From Hydrogenophilales bacterium (GTDB lineage Bacteria; Pseudomonadota; Gammaproteobacteria; Burkholderiales; Thiobacillaceae), in contig JAABQE010000254.1 in NCBI GenBank assembly GCA_011391655.1, positions 1 to 8,328 of the forward strand: a stretch of 8,328 nt of DNA, in the 5' to 3' direction. Under the pieces are notes generated by a model that was not told the origin of the DNA, searched no databases, and saw only the letters and a program-made list of their open reading frames with translations. Position 1 is the stretch's first letter; each line of letters opens with the position of its first letter. Of this stretch, positions 1-5,431 are shown one piece after another. Both the position numbers and the translations under genes were made by a program.

Positions 1-318
1 ACCCGCAAATATCCCTATGGCGAAATCGAGCCGTTTCAGCGTCCAAAATTTGGCGAGCCCGCGCCGCCATCACGCACTCGCCCGGATATCCCGCCGTGGC
101 TGGAAAACGTGCTGCTTAAAGCCGTCGCACGCGACCCCGCGCAACGTTTCGAGACGGCCGAAGAAATGTTGCTGGCGCTGGAACGGGGTGAGGCCAATCC
201 GCTGCTGCGCCGCCGTACGCCGCTGATCGAACGTTCGCCCGCGGGGGCCTGGCCGCTGGTGGCGGCCCTGTCGATCGCCTTGAATTTGCTGCTGCTGTTT
301 GTGCTGCTGGCGAGCTAG
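1..318 (+). CDS. Ser/Thr protein kinase (possibly kinase/phosphatase), C-terminal fragment with membrane anchor
   Basis: This is an open frame from the window edge to a TAG at 316-318, giving 105 residues of the C-terminus; the start lies outside. Residues about 32-61 read DIPPWLENVLLKAVARDPAQ followed by RFETAEEMLL. That is the typical last helix region of a bacterial Hanks-type kinase domain, where the 'K-x-x-x-x-D-P-x-x-R-F' motif precedes the domain end. An Arg-rich linker (NPLLRRRTPLIER) follows, then a single hydrophobic segment of about 20 residues ending in LLLLFVLLAS at the very C-terminus. This suggests an inner-membrane tail anchor with the kinase in the cytoplasm. Resemblance to the fused PP2C phosphatase/kinase proteins of betaproteobacteria is my inference, because the catalytic core and any phosphatase domain are not visible. 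The gene converges on the DUF4124 gene, with 38 bases between the two stops. Confidence 0.82.
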   Translation, partial: TRKYPYGEIEPFQRPKFGEPAPPSRTRPDIPPWLENVLLKAVARDPAQRFETAEEMLLALERGEANPLLRRRTPLIERSPAGAWPLVAALSIALNLLLLFVLLAS

Positions 319-329
319 GGACGCGCTGA

Positions 330-350
330 CTCGCACTGGAATTGTGCGGG
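330..350. terminator. Weak hairpin between convergent genes
   Basis: The stretch CGCAC at 332-336 pairs perfectly with GTGCG at 344-348 across a 7-base loop. The stem extends by a T-G wobble and one C-G pair to 330/350. It lies between the stop of the kinase fragment (318) and the stop of the leftward DUF4124 gene (357), so it could serve either transcript. No T-tract follows on either strand, so a classical Rho-independent terminator is not supported. It may only be a transcript-end stabilising hairpin. Confidence 0.3.
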
Positions 351-356
351 AATCGC

Positions 357-806
357 TCAGCGTGAACGCGGCATCGGCGCGGGCAATTGGCCCGGCAATG
401 GAATGGGTACACCCGACGGAAACCGTGTGCCTGGGGGTGGGTAATAGTCCGGCTGCGGGCGATCCGCTGGCGTATCGATCACCTCCGGTTCGACCGGCTT
501 CTGTGCTTCGCGCAGCCGGGCCGCTTCCGCTTCCCGTTCAGCTTCCACAGTTTCTTTTTCCAGCCGCTGGGTTTCCAGTTGATTCGCCTGCGCTTCGTTC
601 TTTTTCAGCCGCTCTTCAGCCTCGCGAATTTCAGCCCCGGTTGGCGGCGGTGCCACGTTCAGTTTCTCCACTTTGCCGCCTTTGGGCGGGGTGGAGGAAT
701 AGGTCACATTGCCTGCGCTGTCGACGGACTTGTACAGTGCGTCGGCCATGGCGGATGAGCAGGCAAGCGCCGCGAACAGCAGCGAAAAGACACGCGGTGT
801 CATCAT
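357..806 (-). CDS. Exported DUF4124 domain protein with charged coiled-coil-like middle
   Basis: This 149-aa protein begins with a signal peptide (MMTPRVFSLLFAALACSSAM-ADA, cleavage likely near residue 21-23). The DUF4124 signature follows: LYKSVDSAGNVTYSSTPPKG, residues 24-43, matching the family's 'LYKWVDxxGxVTYSD-PP' pattern. Residues 58-104 are a Glu/Arg/Ala-rich segment likely to form a helix or coiled coil, and the last 40 residues are Pro-rich. DUF4124 proteins are common in beta- and gammaproteobacteria and have no settled function. A periplasmic or envelope location is inferred from the signal peptide. Two consecutive ATGs (806 and 803) and an upstream in-frame TTG (809) compete as starts. 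AGGAG at 816-812 leaves 5 bases to the first ATG and 8 to the second, so either ATG is plausible and the TTG is not. The ribosome site overlaps the stop of the upstream channel gene, so translation is likely coupled. Confidence 0.85.
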   Translation of the reverse strand: MMTPRVFSLLFAALACSSAMADALYKSVDSAGNVTYSSTPPKGGKVEKLNVAPPPTGAEIREAEERLKKNEAQANQLETQRLEKETVEAEREAEAARLREAQKPVEPEVIDTPADRPQPDYYPPPGTRFPSGVPIPLPGQLPAPMPRSR

Positions 807-810
807 CAAT

Positions 811-816
811 TCTCCT
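811..816 (-). promoter_or_regulatory. Shine-Dalgarno site of the DUF4124 gene, overlapping-operon type
   Basis: AGGAGA on the minus strand lies directly between the stop codon of the channel gene (820-818) and the ATGs of the DUF4124 gene. It excludes the in-frame TTG at 809 as a start because the spacing would be only about 2 bases. Its position supports co-transcription and translational coupling. Confidence 0.75.
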
Positions 817-817
817 G

Positions 818-3148
818 TCAGGTTGACGGCTGGCTGGTGGCGGCTGGCGTGGAGGCCACCATTTCCACCCGGATCGGCTCGTGGCTGGCCAGATGCATAT
901 CGCGTTGCGGGAACGGGATCGCAATGCCGTGTTCGGCAAAGCGCTTTTCAATGCCGAGGCGGATTTCGCTGGACACCTGACGGCTGTTGTCCTGCAGGCT
1001 GATATCCAGCCAGTAATCGACGCGCAGTTGCAGCGCGTTGTCGCCGAAGTCTTCCAGCAGCACCAGCGGCAGCGGCACCTTGAGAACGCCGATATGCTCG
1101 GAAACGGCTTCGCGGATAAGCCGCATCGCGGTGTCGATGGGCGAGCCATAGGCGATGCCAACCATCACCGAAAAGCGCAGCAACTGGTCGGACAGAGTCC
1201 AGTTGGTGACGGTTCTTTCCAGAAACACGCTGTTGGGAATCAGCATGTCGATGCCGTCGAAACGCTGCACCTGGCAACAGCGGCTGCCGATATCCTGGAC
1301 GCGCCCGCGGATGCCCTCCACTTCCACGATGTCGCCCAGCTTGATGGGTTTCTCCACCAGCAGGATCATGCCGCTGATGAAGTTGTTGAGAATGTTCTGC
1401 GCGCCGAAACCGAGGCCAAGAGCGAGCGCACCGCCCATGAAGGCAAACGCGGTGAGCGGAATATGCGCGGTGATCAGCGCCAGCACCACCAGACCAACCC
1501 CCATGCCGATGCTGGTCAGGCGCAACCATAGCAGCGCCGCGCTCTCATTGCCGGTGTAGCGCGCCAGCAGGCGTCGCCGCGCAAAGGCACTGATGCGGCC
1601 GGTGAGCCACAGCCCCAACACCAGAATCAGCAGCACTTGTACCAGCTTACCGAGCGTGACGCTGCGCTTGCCGACAATCTCGTTCCCCTCCACCACGATC
1701 GTGTCGTCTACCGTGATCAACTCGACATTCCTGGCCGTGGACACCGCGCCGGTGGCAGCGACCCACGCGGCGTGCAGGCGATCCCTCCAGCTGATTTCCA
1801 GATTTGCCACCCGATTGACCTGCTGCCAGTTGTAGAGCATCCCCTCGCTTTGCCCGACCTGCTCCTGGTTCTGGCGCAGCAGCGCTTCACGCTCTTGATA
1901 CGCCCGGTATTGCCGCTCAATCAACCGTCTGTCACCCATCTCGGGCTGCCATTCGGCCAGCTGGGTGCCGAGCAAGGTCAGATTGGCCTGGATTCGATTG
2001 CTGTCCGCCTGAATGGCGCTTCGCAATTCAGCGATCCGTTTAAGGTAATCCTCGATGACGCCGGTCGTCTGCTGAAGCGTATGGCTGTCACGTGCCTGCA
2101 TGCTGCGGTAGCGTTGCTGCCAGGCCTGTTGCATGACTGACAGCCCATAACTCATCAGCCGCAGTGAGTTCAGTCTGGCGTCGGCTGCATCCGCTTCGAT
2201 GCGGACGGTTTCCAGTTGCTGCTGCAATTTTGTTGAACGGGGGTCACTCGACTGCTTGCGCATTCGCTCCAGTTCGTTCTGCGTCTGATGCTTCGCTGTT
2301 TCCGCCTGATCGATTTTTTGTCCGAGCGCACTCGACTGTTCGGCTAACTTCGTTAACTGGACGTCCAGTTCCTGCTGGCTGAATGTCAGCGTGCGGCTGG
2401 CCTGGCTGGCTTTTTCCTCCAGCCATTGCCGTTCGGCCTGTTGATTGGTCAGCGTTTCAGCGAGCAGTATCCGAAGCGATTCGAACAGGCCCAGACGGGC
2501 TTCGGAATACCGGTTGCCGAGCGCGGCCAGTTCGGCCTGCCAGCGCAAGCGCGCCGCCTGGGCAGGGTCGTTTGAGGTATGCAGGAGTTCGTCAGCCTGC
2601 CGCTGCGTTTGTTGTGCTGCTTTCAGGGTTTGTTTTGCCTGATCGAACATGCTATCCAGCAGCCGCTGTTCGACCCGGGTCGATTCGATCTCGCGTGCCT
2701 TGCGCCGCACTTGCGCCCACCAGTCATCGATCAGTGCGATGTCGTAGGGAGGGGGTTGACCGAAGCCTTTCCAGGCTTTCCGCGTCGCTGCCCGGTCCTG
2801 CTCGGTGCGCCGCGTTTCTGCCAGGTTGCGCAGTGCACTCATGTGCGCCGACAGCGTGCGCGCTTCGCTGGCTTGCATTTGCTGGTATTGCGCCCATTCG
2901 GCCGCACTGGCGCCAGCGGGCTGAACCGACGTGGCCTGGCTTTGCAGCTTGGCCAGGCGTTGCTGGAGCGCGTTAATCTGGGCCTCGGGCGAAGCGTCTT
3001 CGGTAGCCGTCTGGGTTTGCGTGGCGGGCGTGTCGGCGGAACGGGTTTTGAGTCCCGGAATCAGGCTTTGCGCCACGCCTTGCGTGCTGCAGGTGAGCAG
3101 CAGGATGCCGAGCAGGGCGTGGCTGAAAGGGCCTTTGGGTAGCGTCAT
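818..3148 (-). CDS. MscS/MscK-family mechanosensitive channel with large periplasmic coiled-coil domain
   Basis: This 776-aa inner-membrane channel of the MscS superfamily is predicted to open under membrane tension and relieve hypo-osmotic shock. A signal peptide (residues 1-26, ending TQGVAQ) leads into a Gln/Ala/Glu-rich, helix-dominated periplasmic region (about 50-470), as in MscK/KefA-like and MscM-like proteins. Hydrophobic segments lie at about 498-516, 544-562 and 565-595. The last is the pore-lining TM3, with GGALALGLGFGAQNILNNF (572-590). The beta domain follows, with VEKPIKLGDIVEVEGI (598-613), MLIPNS (635-640) and TVTNWTLSD (646-654), then an alpha/beta C-terminus. Only three C-terminal membrane segments are apparent, so it is smaller than E. 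coli MscK. The frame stays open upstream to 3361, but the ATG at 3148 gives the signal peptide; the ATG at 3220 does not. No clear Shine-Dalgarno precedes 3148. The gene lies 62 bases after the hydrolase and 11 before the DUF4124 start. A Cys-Cys pair (624-625) sits in the beta domain. Confidence 0.9.
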   Translation of the reverse strand: MTLPKGPFSHALLGILLLTCSTQGVAQSLIPGLKTRSADTPATQTQTATEDASPEAQINALQQRLAKLQSQATSVQPAGASAAEWAQYQQMQASEARTLSAHMSALRNLAETRRTEQDRAATRKAWKGFGQPPPYDIALIDDWWAQVRRKAREIESTRVEQRLLDSMFDQAKQTLKAAQQTQRQADELLHTSNDPAQAARLRWQAELAALGNRYSEARLGLFESLRILLAETLTNQQAERQWLEEKASQASRTLTFSQQELDVQLTKLAEQSSALGQKIDQAETAKHQTQNELERMRKQSSDPRSTKLQQQLETVRIEADAADARLNSLRLMSYGLSVMQQAWQQRYRSMQARDSHTLQQTTGVIEDYLKRIAELRSAIQADSNRIQANLTLLGTQLAEWQPEMGDRRLIERQYRAYQEREALLRQNQEQVGQSEGMLYNWQQVNRVANLEISWRDRLHAAWVAATGAVSTARNVELITVDDTIVVEGNEIVGKRSVTLGKLVQVLLILVLGLWLTGRISAFARRRLLARYTGNESAALLWLRLTSIGMGVGLVVLALITAHIPLTAFAFMGGALALGLGFGAQNILNNFISGMILLVEKPIKLGDIVEVEGIRGRVQDIGSRCCQVQRFDGIDMLIPNSVFLERTVTNWTLSDQLLRFSVMVGIAYGSPIDTAMRLIREAVSEHIGVLKVPLPLVLLEDFGDNALQLRVDYWLDISLQDNSRQVSSEIRLGIEKRFAEHGIAIPFPQRDMHLASHEPIRVEMVASTPAATSQPST

Positions 3149-3210
3149 TGTGTGTGTCGTTGCAGGGTTGGTGTGTCTGATGGATGGGGGTGATCCGGGT
3201 AGGGCCTGGT

Positions 3211-4029
3211 TTACTGGCATCGCATGTCGGGCATCAGCTTCATCCACCGCATCAGCCAGTTCTTCGTCCGTTCGCGCGCATGCCGCGCGGCGATTTTCTC
3301 CTCCGGCGTCTGGTCGGGGCGAAAGTCGAACGCGCGCCGCGCCATCGGATACTCCTGCCATTCAACCGGCACGCCGCGTTCCCACAGCGCGTAAAAAGCG
3401 CGCCCGCCGTTCATGCGGCGCAGCTCGAAATCGGCATCGCCGATCAGAAACAGCATCGGGGTGTTGATCTGGGTGATCTCGGGTGCGATGCGGAACAACT
3501 GATCCGGTTCCGGTGCGTTGGGATTCTGCATATGGCCGTAATAGCTGACGATGGCGGCGATGTCTGGGCTGCGCCTGGCGGCCAGCCGGATCGCGTAATA
3601 GGGGCCGCGCGACAGGCCGACCACGCCGACCGGCTGTTTGCAGGCGTTGGGCAGCGATTTCAGGTAATCCAGTCCGGCTTCCACGTCCATTTCGGTTTCG
3701 GGGTTGTGTTCGGAAGGCCAGCGTTCGATGAAGCGGCCGCTTTGCCAGTCGGGTGCGACGACGAGAAAGCCCTGCGCGGCGAGTTCGCGCACGTGGGCGC
3801 GTTCGTCGCCTTCGTAGCCGCGCTTGGCGTGGATGAACAGCACTGGCGGGAAGGGGCCCTTGCCTGCGGGGGTGGCGATTTCGATCGGCACCTCGGAGCC
3901 GTCAGCGGCTTTGATGCTGGTTTTGCTGAGGCGGGTTTCCCCCGCGATATTTACACCCGATGAGATGGCACCGTCAGCCCACGTGTTCGCCGATGCTAAG
4001 ATGGCGGCCGCAATGACGAGTCTTTTCAT
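3211..4029 (-). CDS. Secreted dienelactone-hydrolase-family alpha/beta hydrolase, catalytic His apparently replaced
   Basis: This 272-aa protein has an N-terminal signal peptide (MKRLVIAAAILASANTWA, cleavage near residue 18), so it is probably periplasmic. The alpha/beta hydrolase fold of the DLH family is recognisable. The oxyanion-side strand is PPVLFIHAKRGYEGDE (61-76), and VRELAAQGFLVVAPDW follows (80-95). The nucleophile elbow VGLSRG has Ser140 (GxSxG rather than the GxCxG of true dienelactone hydrolase). The acid-residue strand is PMLFLIGDAD (191-200). The family's YPGAxHAF motif appears as YPMARRAF (227-234), with Arg232 where the catalytic His is expected. The protein may be inactive, may use another residue such as His250, or may have diverged. 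The substrate cannot be inferred. It is the first gene of a leftward cluster with the channel and DUF4124 genes. The start at 4029 has a weak GGGGA-type ribosome site about 7 bases upstream and gives a clean signal peptide. Confidence 0.85.
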   Translation of the reverse strand: MKRLVIAAAILASANTWADGAISSGVNIAGETRLSKTSIKAADGSEVPIEIATPAGKGPFPPVLFIHAKRGYEGDERAHVRELAAQGFLVVAPDWQSGRFIERWPSEHNPETEMDVEAGLDYLKSLPNACKQPVGVVGLSRGPYYAIRLAARRSPDIAAIVSYYGHMQNPNAPEPDQLFRIAPEITQINTPMLFLIGDADFELRRMNGGRAFYALWERGVPVEWQEYPMARRAFDFRPDQTPEEKIAARHARERTKNWLMRWMKLMPDMRCQ

Positions 4030-4052
4030 GGTTTATCCCCAGCTTTTTTCTG

Positions 4053-4069
4053 TGGCCCATTTTAGGCCA
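4053..4069. promoter_or_regulatory. Dyad enclosing a possible -10 box in the hydrolase/TonB divergent gap
   Basis: TGGCC (4053-4057) and GGCCA (4065-4069) form a perfect 5-bp inverted repeat with a 7-base AT-rich centre. On the minus strand the centre reads TAAAAT (4064-4059), a plausible -10 element. It would place transcription start about 20-25 bases before the hydrolase ATG. No good -35 box is visible at 16-18 bases further upstream. This could be a promoter with an overlapping operator for the leftward cluster. The evidence is only sequence symmetry and position. Confidence 0.3.
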
Positions 4070-4104
4070 GCGCAGCGTGTTTTCCGCGTGGCGCGTGCGG
4101 TTTC

Positions 4105-4881
4105 ATGAGCGCTGCTTTTGATGAACCGGCGATCCAGGCAATCCCGGTGATCTCGCCGCGCACGCAGCGCGTGCTGGTTGCCGGGTGGATTTCGCTGGGC
4201 GTGCATGCCGCACTGATCGCACTGGTGCACGTGGCGCCGCCTGCCGCAATCAGCCTCGGCGAGCAGGTGATCGAAGCGCGGCTGGTATCGAAGCAGGCTG
4301 CTCCGCCCACGGTGGCCACACCACCCCTTGTGCCCATCGTGAATACGCTGGAAGCGCCCCCTGCGGAACGTCCTGTGCTGATGCCAAGCGCGACCGCGGA
4401 CGCGCTGCCCGTCACCCAGCCGGAAGCTGCACCACCGGTTGAGGCCGTGCCATCTGCCCAAACGCCGCCCAGCCCAATTACGCCGCCCACTGAAACCGCC
4501 GCCACTGAGCTCCAGCCCGCGACTGCCGTCGTCCCCAAACCGGTCGTGGCCCTCACCAGCGCGGTCGATCTCACGTATTACAGTTCGCGCGAGGTTGACA
4601 TGCATCCCCGCGCCTTGAGCGATGTGGTGCCGGTCTACCCGGCCAGCGCCGACCGTCAGCGCATTTCCGGCAAGCTGCGTTTGCTGCTGAAGTTGCAAGC
4701 CGATGGCCGCGTCAGCGACATTGAAGTATTAAGCGCTACCCCGCCCGGCGTATTCGACGAATCGGCCCTGCAGGCATTTCGCGATGCTCGCTTTTCGCCC
4801 GCACAAAAAAATGGTCGCCCGGTGCGGGCGCTGGTGCAGATCGAGGTGGTGTATGACTGGGCGGGACAGGCGCGTCACTGA
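4105..4881 (+). CDS. TonB-family energy-transducer protein
   Basis: This 258-aa protein has the full TonB architecture. A short cytoplasmic N-terminus precedes one membrane segment (about 22-44, VLVAGWISLGVHAALIALVH). That segment carries a Ser30-x3-His34 pair, the same spacing as the Ser16/His20 pair of E. coli TonB that contacts ExbB/ExbD. A Pro/Ala/Glu-rich periplasmic spacer (about 65-150) follows, then a C-terminal TonB domain. That domain includes VVPVYPASADRQRISGKLRL (174-193), DGRVSDIEVLSATPPGVFDE (200-219) and AFRDARFSPAQKNGRPVRAL (224-243). TonB proteins couple the proton-motive force to outer-membrane receptors for siderophores, metals or other ligands. No exbB, exbD or receptor gene lies in the window, so the partner is unknown. 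No strong Shine-Dalgarno precedes the ATG at 4105. The gene is divergent from the hydrolase and converges on the 132-aa unknown gene. Confidence 0.88.
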   Translation: MSAAFDEPAIQAIPVISPRTQRVLVAGWISLGVHAALIALVHVAPPAAISLGEQVIEARLVSKQAAPPTVATPPLVPIVNTLEAPPAERPVLMPSATADALPVTQPEAAPPVEAVPSAQTPPSPITPPTETAATELQPATAVVPKPVVALTSAVDLTYYSSREVDMHPRALSDVVPVYPASADRQRISGKLRLLLKLQADGRVSDIEVLSATPPGVFDESALQAFRDARFSPAQKNGRPVRALVQIEVVYDWAGQARH

Positions 4882-4894
4882 GGCGGCCTGTTAA

Positions 4895-4915
4895 TCGGGG
4901 CATGCCGGCTCCCGA
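4895..4915. terminator. Weak hairpin between convergent tonB-like and unknown genes
   Basis: TCGGG at 4895-4899 pairs with CCCGA at 4911-4915 around an 11-base centre that itself holds small palindromes. It sits in the 46-base gap between two convergent stops (4881 and 4928), where a bidirectional terminator would be expected. No T-tract adjoins it in either direction; a TTTT run is 9 bases further on the plus strand. Function is therefore doubtful. Confidence 0.25.
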
Positions 4916-4927
4916 CCCGCTCATGTT

Positions 4928-5326
4928 TTAGTGATTGGGGCCCTTGCCATTGTTGCCCTTGCCCTGGCCGTTGCCGTTCTTGCCCGAGTTGCCCCGATGC
5001 TTTTCCTGATAACGGGGGACGTACTCGTTCTGGTACCAGTTGTCCTGCACAAAATAGACACGCTCGCCACAGGCGTTGTACTCGCGGCAATGCTTGCTCC
5101 AGTTTTTTGCGTGGCCGGGCGGGACGCGCATGTAGACCGGCGGTCGTTGCATCGGCCCGCGCTCGATCACCATCGGCTCAGGGTAGAGAATGCGTGGCTG
5201 CGGAAAGTCGCCAATGTCGATTCGGCCATAGAACCCGGGTTGGCCGACGCTGATGGATACGCCGACATCTGCCGCGTGTAGCGGGGCGGAGGCAAGCAGC
5301 GCTGCTGCGAAAAGTAAATGTTTCAT
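4928..5326 (-). CDS. Small exported protein of unknown function with Gly/Asn/Lys-rich tail
   Basis: I cannot assign a function to this 132-aa protein. A signal peptide (MKHLLFAAALLASAPLHA, cleavage near residue 18) indicates export to the periplasm or beyond. Residues 20-60 are predicted beta-rich with several prolines. The core RPPVYMRVPPGHAKNWSKHC (61-80) followed by REYNACGERVYFVQDNWY (81-98) looks conserved and resembles hypothetical proteins I associate with betaproteobacteria. It contains His72, His79, Cys80 and Cys86, which could form a disulphide or bind metal; that is speculation. Residues 109-132 are low-complexity Gly/Asn/Lys/Gln, hydrophilic and probably disordered. The start is well supported by AGGAG at 5338-5334, 7 bases upstream of the ATG. 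It lies 105 bases downstream of the copA stop on the same strand, so read-through from copA is possible but not shown. Confidence 0.8.
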   Translation of the reverse strand: MKHLLFAAALLASAPLHAADVGVSISVGQPGFYGRIDIGDFPQPRILYPEPMVIERGPMQRPPVYMRVPPGHAKNWSKHCREYNACGERVYFVQDNWYQNEYVPRYQEKHRGNSGKNGNGQGKGNNGKGPNH

Positions 5327-5333
5327 GAGTGAT

Positions 5334-5338
5334 CTCCT
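5334..5338 (-). promoter_or_regulatory. Shine-Dalgarno site of the 132-aa exported protein
   Basis: AGGAG on the minus strand, 7 bases before the ATG at 5326, is one of the strongest ribosome sites in the window. It fixes the start that yields the signal peptide. Confidence 0.75.
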
Positions 5339-5410
5339 GGGTCTTGCTCCCTGGTTTGGCGCGCAGGGGATGAATAAAGTGTGTCAGTCGATGGATGGAT
5401 GGGCGGGCTG

Positions 5411-5427
5411 GTATTCCGCACGAATAC
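5411..5427. terminator. Perfect inverted repeat just after the copA stop
   Basis: GTATTC (5411-5416) and GAATAC (5422-5427) form a perfect 6-bp stem with a 5-base CGCAC loop. On the copA strand it begins 4 bases after the TAG stop (5434-5432). There is no T-tract after the stem, so it is not a standard intrinsic terminator. It may be a 3'-end stabilising hairpin, a weak attenuator between copA and the downstream 132-aa gene, or an operator for that gene. Confidence 0.4.
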
Positions 5428-5431
5428 GATT

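Noticed and set aside
299..826. A 175-codon plus-strand frame opposite the DUF4124 gene
   Set aside because: It is antisense to a gene with a clear signal peptide, DUF4124 motif and ribosome site. It has no ribosome site and an Arg/Pro/Ser-biased composition.
881..1531. A 216-codon plus-strand frame antisense to the channel gene
   Set aside because: It is a shadow of the MscS domain on the other strand, with biased composition and no ribosome site or recognisable motif.
3149..3361. N-terminal extension of the channel gene to 3361 or to the ATG at 3220
   Set aside because: Either start would overlap the hydrolase coding region and bury the signal peptide. The ATG at 3148 places a proper signal peptide at the N-terminus.
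5390..5405. GATG tetranucleotide run (three units), with similar GATGGATGG near 3179 and 7803
   Set aside because: It is too short and scattered to be a meaningful repeat or phase-variable tract.
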